Source of the DNA: Spirochaetales bacterium Spiro_07
Lineage (GTDB): Bacteria > Spirochaetota > Spirochaetia > Treponematales > Treponemataceae
Assembly: GCA_001603145.1 (NCBI GenBank)
Contig: LVBI01000013.1
Coordinates: 1 to 64,000 of the forward strand
Reading direction: 5' to 3'
DNA: 64,000 nucleotides
This document shows positions 17,171 to 24,972 of this stretch, one piece after another (the stretch's first letter is position 1; each line of letters starts with the position of its first letter). The notes under the pieces were generated by a model, which did no database searches, had not been told where the DNA came from, and was given only the letters and a program-made list of their open reading frames with translations. Both the position numbers and the translations under genes were made by a program.

Positions 17171-18417
17171 CGCTCACGCTGATTCTGCTCTGCCTTTGCG
17201 TTGTCTTATCTGCTTTGTTCTCGTCTTCAGAGACTGCGTTCATGTCGCTTTCGCCGATAAAAGTGCGGCAGCTTTTAAAGCGGCGTGCCAAGAACGCCAA
17301 GCTTATACACAAGCTTAAGTCTAAGCAAGACAAGCTTTTAACCACGATTCTTATCGGCAACAATATTGTGAACGTTTTTGCGTCTGCGCTCGGCGCGTCT
17401 GCGGCAATTTCGTTTTTCGGCGAAACCGGCGTAGGCATTGCAACCGCGCTGATGACTTTTGCAATTCTAATTTTTGGCGAAATCGTTCCGAAAACGGTGG
17501 CATCGCATCAGCCTGAAACTGCGGCCTGCAATCTTTCAAAGATTGTGCTGTTTTTTGAGGTTCTGCTTTCGCCGCTTGTGCTTTTCTTTTCGGGCGCGGT
17601 CAAGCTTATTACAGCCGCAATCAGGCGCTTTTTTCCAGAGCAGATGCCGCTTGTAACAGAAGAAGAGCTTAAAATGCTAATCGATGTGGGCAACCAGGAA
17701 GGCACGCTTGAAGCTGGCGAAAAGGAAATGCTCAACAAGATTTTTGAATTCACTGATTTGCATGTGCGCTCGATTATGGTAAACCGCCTGCTTGTAAAAG
17801 ACGTTAGCATTGACGCTTCTTATAAAGAAACTGTAAAAATCTTGAAAGATTCTGGCTTTTCTCGGTTGCCTGTCTTTGACGGCGACTTTGATTCGATTTT
17901 GGGTTATGTGCATTACAAAGATGTGCTTTACGCAAAAGAGAAGGGCGAAAATTTCAGCATAAAAAGCATAATGCGGCCTATCTGTTTTGTGCCAGAAACG
18001 AAAAGCGCGACGGAAATGCTTCATTTTTTTATAAACGAAAAGCAGAGCTTCGCGATAGCGGTTGACGAAAACGGCTGCAACGCCGGCCTTATTACGATGG
18101 ACGACCTGCTTTCTGCTGTTTTTGGGCGGCTTGCAGATGAATACGACAAAAAAGCTGTGCCTATCGAAGAAAGAATCGAATTTATAAGCCCGACGGAGCT
18201 TCGGCTGCCCGGCGACATGCTTTTAAGCGATTTCAACGGCTTTTTCAAGACAAAGCTTGAAAGCGAATATTATCAGACTTTGGGCGGCTGGATGCTCGAA
18301 AAATTTGACGTGCTGCCGTCCGTCGGAGACCTGCTTAGAACAGATGTGTGCACTTTCATCGTTGAGCAGCAGTACCAGCGCTGCATCAAGACCGTGCGCG
18401 TGAAATTCGCCATTTGA
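17167..18417 (+). CDS. HlyC/CorC-family protein (DUF21 plus CBS pair), second of two
   Basis: A 416-residue paralogue of the preceding gene, overlapping it by 4 nt (ATGA), so the two are coupled and may form a heteromer. It shows the same order: DUF21 membrane domain (FSSSETAFMSLSP, LIGNNIVNV, FGEIVPKTVA), two CBS domains (GFSRLPVFDGD and the QSFAIAVDENG region) and a CorC_HlyC C-terminal domain. Paired CorC-type genes are known in spirochaetes. The ion handled is not readable from sequence. A hairpin about 45 bp after the stop separates it from the convergent omptin-like gene. Confidence 0.87.
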   Translation: MTLTLILLCLCVVLSALFSSSETAFMSLSPIKVRQLLKRRAKNAKLIHKLKSKQDKLLTTILIGNNIVNVFASALGASAAISFFGETGVGIATALMTFAILIFGEIVPKTVASHQPETAACNLSKIVLFFEVLLSPLVLFFSGAVKLITAAIRRFFPEQMPLVTEEELKMLIDVGNQEGTLEAGEKEMLNKIFEFTDLHVRSIMVNRLLVKDVSIDASYKETVKILKDSGFSRLPVFDGDFDSILGYVHYKDVLYAKEKGENFSIKSIMRPICFVPETKSATEMLHFFINEKQSFAIAVDENGCNAGLITMDDLLSAVFGRLADEYDKKAVPIEERIEFISPTELRLPGDMLLSDFNGFFKTKLESEYYQTLGGWMLEKFDVLPSVGDLLRTDVCTFIVEQQYQRCIKTVRVKFAI

Positions 18418-18459
18418 TAGATGCATATGCACTCATTGCTGTGGCAGCTTGAAAAGCAT

Positions 18460-18486
18460 TGTCACCCTGAACTTGTTTCAGGGTCT
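18460..18486. terminator. Bidirectional hairpin between convergent genes (GTCAT-repeat half)
   Basis: ACCCTGAA-CTTG-TTTCAGGGT forms a tight stem just before the stop of the omptin-like gene and after the HlyC/CorC pair. Its TGTCACCCTGAACTTG sequence is a solo end of the dispersed GTCAT repeat. There is no strong T-run. Confidence 0.5.
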
Positions 18487-18488
18487 AC

Positions 18489-19421
18489 TTAATCAATGGT
18501 CAATTTGTAAGAAAAGCCGAAAGAGTAGTTAGTGTTGGCTGCGCCGCCCCTTCCGCTTGGAATGCCTTTGCCTGTGTCGCCGATGTTCCGGTATTCGGTT
18601 TTTCCTTTTACGTTCTGAATCGTCTGACCGTTGGCAAATATCGAGATTGTGTGATACCTCAAGAACGACACGTCGATTTTCAGTTCGCCGAAGAAACCGT
18701 AACCGCGCCGCATTGTGTCTATAATTTCAAGATTTCTCATCCAGTGTTGGTCAACAGAATTCGAAAAAATGTATGGAGCGGCTGAAAAACCTGCCTGAAG
18801 CGAAACAAAATTCAAGAAGTTCGTCTTTACTTGTACACCGGCGGCGGGATACCACATCGTGTTTTGATAGCTTATGCATTTTGCGAGCGGATCAATATAA
18901 TCTTTTGGCAAATCTTTGTTCCAATAGCCCTTGCCCGGCGCGTATTGTGTGTAGCCGCCGTAAGAATCCCAGCGCATTTGGCTATAATTGATTGACGCAA
19001 AAGGCGCGACAGAAAAAGCTTCGTCAAATTCAAATCTGAACGCTAAGTTGCCAGACGCTTCAACGCTGCCAGTAATCTCCGCCGTATGTTCTGAAAATTT
19101 TGTAGGCTTTCCGTCGTAGTTTTCATAATCCCAGTCATAAAGAACGCCGTTCCTTATGTGATTCATTCCGAGTACAGTTGTTGAAAACTCAAGCGCGCCA
19201 AAATCTGAAGTGATTGTGCCGCCCATAAGGTATGCCGGATTGTAGTGCCATTCAAGCTGGCTGAGCTTATAGTCAGAGTTGTTCGGCAGCACGCTGTACG
19301 CATATTCATAGAGCGTGCCGCTCCTTACGCCGAAAAAAGGCTCAATCGAAAATTTATAGCCATCGGCGAAGAGTGCTGTGCAGAATGAAAGAATCAAAAA
19401 ACCAGGAAAAAGTTTCTTCAT
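18489..19421 (-). CDS. Omptin-like outer membrane protease
   Basis: A 310-residue protein with a signal peptide (cleavage near LFADG) and alternating aromatic/polar beta-strands. Family marks line up with OmpT/Pla in order: KLSQLEWHYN (OmpT SQLDWK), YDWDYEN with Asp96 and Asp98 at the place of Asp83/Asp85, FSEH (OmpT ESRH), YSQMRWDSYGGY (OmpT ESRYSFTARGGSY), SVDQHWMRNLE with Asp224 and His226 at the Asp210/His212 dyad, and a GxxGxxNxNY end strand. Omptins are ten-strand barrels that cleave between basic residues at the cell surface and need LPS. The catalytic set looks complete, so activity is plausible, although treponemal outer membranes differ from enterobacterial LPS. Its ATG overlaps the upstream pseudouridine synthase stop by 4 nt. 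Confidence 0.75.
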   Translation of the reverse strand: MKKLFPGFLILSFCTALFADGYKFSIEPFFGVRSGTLYEYAYSVLPNNSDYKLSQLEWHYNPAYLMGGTITSDFGALEFSTTVLGMNHIRNGVLYDWDYENYDGKPTKFSEHTAEITGSVEASGNLAFRFEFDEAFSVAPFASINYSQMRWDSYGGYTQYAPGKGYWNKDLPKDYIDPLAKCISYQNTMWYPAAGVQVKTNFLNFVSLQAGFSAAPYIFSNSVDQHWMRNLEIIDTMRRGYGFFGELKIDVSFLRYHTISIFANGQTIQNVKGKTEYRNIGDTGKGIPSGRGGAANTNYSFGFSYKLTID

Positions 19422-20161
19422 GCAAGCGGGTCCGTGCCGAACAGCTTAGCAAGCTGCTTGCGTGTTGAGTCTAGGTCTTTTGAATATGGGGCTGTAAAAG
19501 TCATTTCCTCTCCAGTTACAGGATGCCGAACCTTAACCTTCCATGCGTGAAGCGCGAGCCTTGAAAGCAACGGACGCTCTTCATAGATGTCGCCGCGCCA
19601 AGAACGCTTTATGTCTGAAAGGCGCACCGGCTTCTGGTTGCCGCTGTAGAGCGGGTCGCAGACTATGCAGAAGCCAAGGCTTGAAAGATGGGCGCGTATC
19701 TGATGGGTTCTGCCTGTCTTTGGCTTTGCCTCAATCCAAGAATACGGGCCGCAAGAACCGATGCATCTGAAATAAGTTTCGGCATCTTTTCCTGTTCTGT
19801 TGACAACCGTTCTATGGCGCTGATCGCCGTTCACAAGCAGCCGCAGCGTCACTGTTGTTTCTTCCCATAAAGGGCGGCCATGCACAAGCGCGTGATAAGT
19901 CTTATCGACTTGGCGCTTTTCAAAAGCAATTGAAAGCGTGCGCTGTGCTTCCGGTGTGCGCGCATAAATGATTGCACCCGAAGTGTCTTTGTCTATTCTG
20001 TGAACGGCAAAAAGCTTGCCGTATTTTTCAGAAGCAATTTTATCAAGGCGCGGCGCGTCAACGTCATAGCGGTCTGCCGCGGTGAGAATGCCTGAAGCTT
20101 TATTAAGAACTACTATTGAATCATCGCAATAAATTTCAGTGAATGGCAAATTTTGTTTCAT
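19418..20161 (-). CDS. RluA-family 23S rRNA/tRNA pseudouridine synthase
   Basis: A 247-residue single-domain RluA-type enzyme that isomerises uridine to pseudouridine in RNA. The catalytic aspartate lies in HRIDKDTSGAIIYAR (usually HRLDxxTSG). Further marks are VDKTYHALVHG, the GRTHQIRAHLSSLG motif and DPLYSG. There is no S4 domain. It is the first gene of a two-gene unit with the omptin-like protease. The pairing has no obvious functional meaning. Confidence 0.87.
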   Translation of the reverse strand: MKQNLPFTEIYCDDSIVVLNKASGILTAADRYDVDAPRLDKIASEKYGKLFAVHRIDKDTSGAIIYARTPEAQRTLSIAFEKRQVDKTYHALVHGRPLWEETTVTLRLLVNGDQRHRTVVNRTGKDAETYFRCIGSCGPYSWIEAKPKTGRTHQIRAHLSSLGFCIVCDPLYSGNQKPVRLSDIKRSWRGDIYEERPLLSRLALHAWKVKVRHPVTGEEMTFTAPYSKDLDSTRKQLAKLFGTDPLA

Positions 20162-20216
20162 ATAGAAATACTATATCATGTTTACGCCGGGCAAGTATAG
20201 TCACCAAAAATGTGCT

Positions 20217-20302
20217 TGTACATTAGCTTGCAAGTTTCCAAAAGGAAACTTGGTCGTTTCGCTAGATAATCTGAATGATAGAGATTAATCCAAAGGCGAA
20301 AC
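20217..20302 (-). repeat. Two-hairpin repeat element, copy 3 (minus orientation)
   Basis: On the minus strand: P1 GTTTCGC (20296-20302) with GCGAAAC (20256-20262), a loop with an ATCTCT variant and ATCT, P2 CAAGTTTCC/GGAAACTTG (20231-20252), and a TGTACA end (20217-20222). It is 86 bp. It lies in the divergent gap between the pseudouridine synthase and phosphofructokinase genes. Confidence 0.7.
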
Positions 20303-20310
20303 ACTTTAAC

Positions 20311-20337
20311 TTGAAAATATGACGAAATCGGTATACT
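20311..20337 (+). promoter_or_regulatory. Possible promoter of phosphofructokinase
   Basis: TTGAAA (20311-20316) and TATACT (20332-20337) with a rather short 15-bp spacer, 45 bp before the gene. The -10 is good and the spacing is suboptimal. Confidence 0.4.
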
Positions 20338-20381
20338 CTATTTTTGACATTTGTATCTCACTTAAGGAGCTATGAGCAAAC

Positions 20382-21737
20382 ATGAAAGGAAGATTCGATT
20401 TTACTATTGATTCATTGGGCGAATGCAAAGTTCCTTCCCCAATCAAATTGTCTAACGAATACGGTGATTTTATTGCAAATTATGTCAAAGATAATGAATA
20501 TATCCGTTACAATGTAGATATATACGATAATGTCCTTGAAACAGAGGCTGATGCCTATAATAATAATCTGATTTCAAAGGCTGGCCCTCGCGAATTCATC
20601 TATTTTAATCCGAAACATGTTCATGCGGCAATCTGCACTTGCGGCGGTCTTTGCCCGGGCTTGAACGACGTAATACGTGCAGTTGTGCGCTGCTTGTGGA
20701 ACAGATACGGCGTGCGCAGAATTACCGGCATACGTTACGGCTACAAAGGTTTTTTGAACGAATACGGCTTTGATACCGTTGACCTTGACCCGGATAAAGT
20801 TGATGACATCCACAAGACAGGCGGCTCTTTCCTCGGCACAAGCCGCGGCGCAGGCAACCGCGTAATCGATATTGTTGACGCAATTGAGCGGCTTAACATC
20901 AACATTTTGTTCATCGTCGGCGGTGACGGCACGCAGCGCGGCGCGCTTGAAATTGCAGAAGAAATCGAGCGGCGCGGCTCTAAAATTTCCGTTGTCGGCA
21001 TTCCGAAAACCGTTGACAACGACCTTTTGTTTATTCAAAAGTCTTTCGGCTTTGATACGGCCGTAGTAAAGGCGACAGAAGCTGTTTCTGCCGCGCACAT
21101 GGAAGCACATTCGCAGATTAACGGCATTGGTCTTGTAAAATTGATGGGGCGCGAATCTGGTTTTATTGCGACCGCAACGGCGCTTGCTAGCCATGAAGTA
21201 AACTTCTGCCTTATTCCGGAAGTTCCTTTCGACTTGTATGGCGAGCACGGCTTTTTGGATGAGCTTGAGAAGCGCATTTTGGAGCGCAACCATGCTGTAG
21301 TCATTGTGGCTGAAGGCGCAGGTCAGGAGCTTTTGCAGGCAACTGGCGAAAAAGATGCTTCGGGCAATATCAAGCTCGGCGACATAGGTACATTCTTGCG
21401 CGACAAGATTTCAGAACATTTCAAGGAACGGAACATTCACATAAATCTAAAATATATGGATCCGAGCTATCAGATTCGCTCTGCGCCGGCCGTTGCGGTT
21501 GATTCAATTTACTGCGAACGTCTCGGCAACAACGCCGTTCATGCGGCTATGGCTGGCAAGACAAAGCTTGTAATCGGGCTTGTGCACGACAAATTCGTGC
21601 TGCTGCCGACAAAGCTTGTAACAATTCAGCGCAACAAGGTGAACCCGGAAGGCTCTCTCTGGCGCGATGCTATTGATGCGACAGGTCAGCCAGTATTTAT
21701 GGGGCAGAAGCCGAAGGCAAAAGCTGAAAACAAATAG
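20382..21737 (+). CDS. pfkA: 6-phosphofructokinase, long clade-X type
   Basis: A 451-residue phosphofructokinase of the long group shared by spirochaetes, plants and protists. It phosphorylates fructose 6-phosphate in glycolysis. Visible motifs are [13 protein letters not shown], the GGDGT donor-site loop (about 180-184), IPKTVDND (about 207-214) with the catalytic aspartates, and MGRESGFIA for substrate binding. Gly after GGD is typical of ATP users (PPi enzymes usually have GGDD), while Lys in PKT occurs in both clade-X ATP enzymes and PPi enzymes. ATP is therefore favoured but not proven. AAGGAG precedes two candidate ATGs; the in-frame one is MKGRFDF. It is monocistronic. Confidence 0.88.
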   Translation: MKGRFDFTIDSLGECKVPSPIKLSNEYGDFIANYVKDNEYIRYNVDIYDNVLETEADAYNNNLISKAGPREFIYFNPKHVHAAICTCGGLCPGLNDVIRAVVRCLWNRYGVRRITGIRYGYKGFLNEYGFDTVDLDPDKVDDIHKTGGSFLGTSRGAGNRVIDIVDAIERLNINILFIVGGDGTQRGALEIAEEIERRGSKISVVGIPKTVDNDLLFIQKSFGFDTAVVKATEAVSAAHMEAHSQINGIGLVKLMGRESGFIATATALASHEVNFCLIPEVPFDLYGEHGFLDELEKRILERNHAVVIVAEGAGQELLQATGEKDASGNIKLGDIGTFLRDKISEHFKERNIHINLKYMDPSYQIRSAPAVAVDSIYCERLGNNAVHAAMAGKTKLVIGLVHDKFVLLPTKLVTIQRNKVNPEGSLWRDAIDATGQPVFMGQKPKAKAENK

Positions 21738-21798
21738 CAAAGCTTGGAACTTGACTAAAGCAGTCTAAAGCCTTAAAGTAGCAAGGCACAATTCAATT

Positions 21799-21830
21799 TC
21801 ACATTTTCAATTATGTTTGTCAAAATGTGA
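21799..21830. promoter_or_regulatory. Inverted repeat before the small lipoprotein
   Basis: TCACATTTT and AAAATGTGA are exact 9-bp complements separated by about 14 nt, about 33 bp before the small lipoprotein start. It may be the phosphofructokinase terminator or a leader hairpin. Confidence 0.4.
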
Positions 21831-21862
21831 TTTATACAAGACTATGAAAATAGGAGATTTAC

Positions 21863-22282
21863 ATGAAAAAGACGATAGGTATTCTGCTTCTTGCAGCATT
21901 TGTAGCTTTGAGTTTTACCGCTTGCAGTGGCGGCGGTGGCGGAAGCAGCTTTATCGATAAAATTACTGGCAAAGACGACAAGGCAAGCAAAGACAACTTT
22001 GCAGGAAAGAAATTGGGTTGTAATAACTGGGGAGATGCTCCTGGAACAAATTTCGAATTTGGTGCTGCTGGCACGGGCACTGTTACCGTTTGGATAGAAG
22101 GTGTTCCTAAAGGAAATTGCACTTACAACAAGCCTACAGGGCTTTCAAATGTAAATCTTGTTATAAAGGATAGCAGCAACAACGAGATATTTAATAGGAC
22201 TGGTAGTTTTGACAATGAAGCACATTCTTTTAATTGTCCAAACAAGGCTAATAATCTAACAGTAACATTTAGTCTGTACTAG
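21863..22282 (+). CDS. Small lipoprotein of unknown function
   Basis: A 139-residue protein with a textbook lipoprotein signal (MKKTIGILLLAAF ... LSFTAC, Cys about 21), a Gly/Ser spacer, then a compact beta-rich domain with four further cysteines that could form disulfides (GCNNWG, NCTYN, FNCPN). I do not recognise a family. AGGAG is well placed. The poly-Gly spacer after the lipidated Cys resembles the one in the 855-residue lipoprotein at 7658. It has its own strong terminator. Confidence 0.75.
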   Translation: MKKTIGILLLAAFVALSFTACSGGGGGSSFIDKITGKDDKASKDNFAGKKLGCNNWGDAPGTNFEFGAAGTGTVTVWIEGVPKGNCTYNKPTGLSNVNLVIKDSSNNEIFNRTGSFDNEAHSFNCPNKANNLTVTFSLY

Positions 22283-22302
22283 TATTAATTGATGTTACTT
22301 AT

Positions 22303-22345
22303 AAAGCTGTCTGGTAAAGTTCAATCTTACCGGGCAGCTTTTTTT
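22303..22345 (+). terminator. Rho-independent terminator after the small lipoprotein
   Basis: AAAGCTGTCTGGTAAAG pairs with CTTACCGGGCAGCTTT and is followed by a T7 run. Confidence 0.85.
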
Positions 22346-22442
22346 ATGCCCGTACAGCTTCAGCAAAGCGCAGCACAGACCAGAAAATTTGCCGTGGCGT
22401 GTTGTCAAAAAACTGATTATATGCTAGTATCTTAAAACATTC

Positions 22443-22515
22443 GGGCCATTAGCTCAGCGGTCAGAGCAGAGGACTCATAATCCTTTGGTCCCCGGTTCAA
22501 ATCCAGGATGGCCCA
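22443..22515 (+). tRNA. tRNA with CAU anticodon (elongator Met or lysidine-type Ile)
   Basis: A 73-nt cloverleaf: acceptor GGGCCAT/ATGGCCC, D arm GCTC/GAGC, anticodon stem GAGGA/TCCTT with loop CTCATAA, T loop TTCAAAT. CAU can be elongator Met or Ile2, where C34 becomes lysidine; the sequence alone does not settle it. It is not an initiator (no three G-C pairs before the loop, and 1-72 is paired). The T stem CCCGG/CCAGG has one C-A mismatch (51-63). CCA is not encoded. Confidence 0.88.
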
Positions 22516-22626
22516 ATATTTTCGTAACGAAGTGAGAAAATATAAGTAAATCACTTCCTATAGGCCAAACGACGCAAGGCGGCGTATGGCCCACTTTCGC
22601 CTGTCTACATTTAGACAGGCTTTTTT
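22516..22626 (+). terminator. Structured tail and terminator after the CAU tRNA
   Basis: Three successive inverted repeats follow the tRNA: ATATTTTC/GAAAATAT, then GGCCA...TGGCC, then a terminator stem GCCTGTCT/TAGACAGGC (22599-22620) with TTTTTT (22621-22626). The last is a clear rho-independent terminator. The first two may be processing structures or a small RNA domain. Confidence 0.8.
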
Positions 22627-22686
22627 ATACCCAAAGAACGAAGCAAAGAACCGTATGTTTCATTAATGAAAATGACTAAACCCAGC

Positions 22687-22781
22687 TGTCATGCTGAACT
22701 TGTTAGCCTTCGGCGGTTTTCAGCACAGCATCTGGTAACTTCCGAAACATTCAATCATAGCAGGTGAGCCGGGCAATGACA
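22687..22781. repeat. Dispersed repeat with GTCAT inverted ends, copy D (inverted)
   Basis: TGTCATGCTGAACTTGTTAG followed by CTTCGGCGG and TTTCAGCACAGCATCT, matching the reverse complement of copy C. It ends at ATGACA. It lies downstream of ppk and fills the gap to the tRNA terminator. Confidence 0.65.
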
Positions 22782-22803
22782 AATCATCATTAACAGCAAG
22801 AAA

Positions 22804-24945
22804 CTACGAATTGCGTCTTACGACAAATTCTTTGGGCTGGTCACTGTCAAAGATGAGCGCTTTTTTCATCTGCTCAAGGTAAAAGAATTCCTGCGCCCTA
22901 GACGGTTGCTCCGTCTGTTTTCTGCGCTGCCATGTGCCGTCGCTGCAAAGCTCAAATGATTGCGCCGTGTCTGCAAAATATGCGCCCAGCGCGTCTTTTA
23001 GCTGCTTAACAAGGTCTTCTTGCACAACCGGAAACATAAGCTCAACACGCCGCTCAAGGTTGCGCGGCATCCAGTCTGCGCTTGAAAGATAAAGCTCTTC
23101 GTCGCCGCCGTTCTGAAAATAGAAAATGCGCTCGTGTTCCAAATATCTGTCGATTATGCTTACAACCTTGATGTTTGCGCTCATGTTTTTTACGCCGGGC
23201 ACAAGCATACAGATGCCGCGCACATTCAGCAGAATATTCACACCGGCGTTGCTCGCTTCATAAAGCGCGCGGATAATCTCTTCGTGGCCAAGACTGTTCA
23301 TCTTTGCCATGATTAGCGCGCTCATTCCGCGCCTTGCATGCTCTGTTTCGCGCTCAATCATCGCAAGAAGCCGCGTCTTTAAGTCAATCGGCGCCATCGC
23401 AAGCCGCTTCATCGTCTGAATTGAAGAATAGCCCGAAATCATGTTGAAAAACACAGTGGCGTCGTTCGCAATTTCAGCTTTGCTTGTAAAGAGCGAAAAA
23501 TCTGCATAAGTTCTTGCTGTCTTGTCGTTGTAGTTGCCTGTCGAAAGATGCACGTAGCGCTTAATGCCTTCGCTTTCGCGGCGCACCACAAGCAGCATCT
23601 TTGCATGAACTTTAAGGTTTGCAATGCCGTAAACAACGATAACGCCTGCGCGTTCAAGCTGCGTTGCCCAAGAAATGTTGCGCTCTTCGTCAAAACGCGC
23701 TTTAAGCTCAACAAAGGCCGTAACATGCTTGCCGTTGTGCGCCGCACGCTCAAGCGCCTGCACCACAGGCGAATTTCCGCTTGTTCTGTAAAGCGTAATC
23801 TTGATTGCAAGCACGTCAGCGTCATCAGCCGCCAAATTCAGAAAATTCACCACAGGGTCATAAGATTCATACGGAACATGAAGCAACTCGTCTTTCAGCT
23901 TGAGCACATCCCACGGCGAATTCCGCAAAAGGCTTGAAGTTTTGAAATGTTTCCATTGCGGATATTTGAACTCTGACGCGGCGTCTATGCTGCCAAGCTC
24001 GGTGAGAAAGCCCAAATCGACAAGTCCGTCAACCTCGTACACGTCTTGTTTTTGAAGCTTGAGCCTGTCTGTCAAAGCTTTTTGAATTGATTGGCTGGAA
24101 CTGTTCGTCATGATGCGGACGATGAACGAATTTTGCCGCTGTTCAAGCACTTCTTCCATTGCCTGAATGAAGTCGTTGCTGCGGTCTTCGTCAACCGCAA
24201 AGTCCGCATCGCGCGTAATCTTAAAGATGAGCGTTTCTTCAACAGAAAAGCCCGGAAAAAGGTGCGTGCCGAAAGTCTGAACAACGTCGTCAAGCGTGGT
24301 GAACATTCGCAGGTTTTCAGAATTTTCCGCTGAATCTTCCGGCAGCCAAACTATGCGGCCTATGCTCGAAGGAATCTGCACAATGGCGAGCGGCTCTTCT
24401 TCAAGCGGGGCAGCACCGAGCAGCATGTTCGTTTCTTTGTCTTCGAACATCGGCTTAAGCAAAAACGCCGCATGAAGGCGCAAGTTTGAAACATGCGGAA
24501 ACATTTCGGTTGAGCTTGTGCGTAACGGCGTTAGCAAGGGGAAAATCTCGTTGAGAAAAAGCTTTTTCAAGTAATTGTGCTGCTTTTCGGTGTAATCGTT
24601 CCGGCTTATATATTTGATGCCGCACTGCGGAAGCGCGGGCAAAATTTCGTTGTTGAAGCAGCTGTACTGCTGCTTTAAGATTTCGTGCACGCGCTTTGAA
24701 ATTGCGTCAAGTTGCGCGCTAGCCGTCAGCTCAGAAATGTCTTTCCATTCAGGGTTCTTGCGCTGCTGCCGCTTTAGGCTTGCAACCCTCACCATGAAAA
24801 ATTCGTCAAAATTCGAACTGACTATGCCTAAGAATTTTACGCGCTCAAGGAGCGGCACGTCTTTGCGTTCCGCCTGCGACAGTACGCGCGCGTTGAATTC
24901 AATCCATGAAAGTTCTCTGTTAAAAAAAGTGTATTTCTTGGGCAT
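22804..24945 (-). CDS. ppk1: Polyphosphate kinase
   Basis: A 713-residue PPK1 of normal length that reversibly builds polyphosphate from ATP. The four domains are in order: an N-terminal helical domain (FFNRELSWIEFNARVL), a head domain, and two phospholipase-D-like catalytic domains. The phosphorylated histidine is expected in KVHAKMLLVVRRE, the second conserved histidine in YVHLSTGNYN, and the C-terminal motif in SSADWMPRNLERRVE. It is the last gene of the glycosidase-ppx-ppk unit, 27 nt after ppx. Having synthesis and breakdown enzymes together implies joint control of polyphosphate stores. Confidence 0.94.
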   Translation of the reverse strand: MPKKYTFFNRELSWIEFNARVLSQAERKDVPLLERVKFLGIVSSNFDEFFMVRVASLKRQQRKNPEWKDISELTASAQLDAISKRVHEILKQQYSCFNNEILPALPQCGIKYISRNDYTEKQHNYLKKLFLNEIFPLLTPLRTSSTEMFPHVSNLRLHAAFLLKPMFEDKETNMLLGAAPLEEEPLAIVQIPSSIGRIVWLPEDSAENSENLRMFTTLDDVVQTFGTHLFPGFSVEETLIFKITRDADFAVDEDRSNDFIQAMEEVLEQRQNSFIVRIMTNSSSQSIQKALTDRLKLQKQDVYEVDGLVDLGFLTELGSIDAASEFKYPQWKHFKTSSLLRNSPWDVLKLKDELLHVPYESYDPVVNFLNLAADDADVLAIKITLYRTSGNSPVVQALERAAHNGKHVTAFVELKARFDEERNISWATQLERAGVIVVYGIANLKVHAKMLLVVRRESEGIKRYVHLSTGNYNDKTARTYADFSLFTSKAEIANDATVFFNMISGYSSIQTMKRLAMAPIDLKTRLLAMIERETEHARRGMSALIMAKMNSLGHEEIIRALYEASNAGVNILLNVRGICMLVPGVKNMSANIKVVSIIDRYLEHERIFYFQNGGDEELYLSSADWMPRNLERRVELMFPVVQEDLVKQLKDALGAYFADTAQSFELCSDGTWQRRKQTEQPSRAQEFFYLEQMKKALIFDSDQPKEFVVRRNS

Positions 24946-24972
24946 AAGCTTCCTTGTTCCAGTTTTTGAATG

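Noticed and set aside
20574-21293. 239-codon frame antisense to phosphofructokinase
   Set aside because: A shadow frame with biased composition and no start signal.
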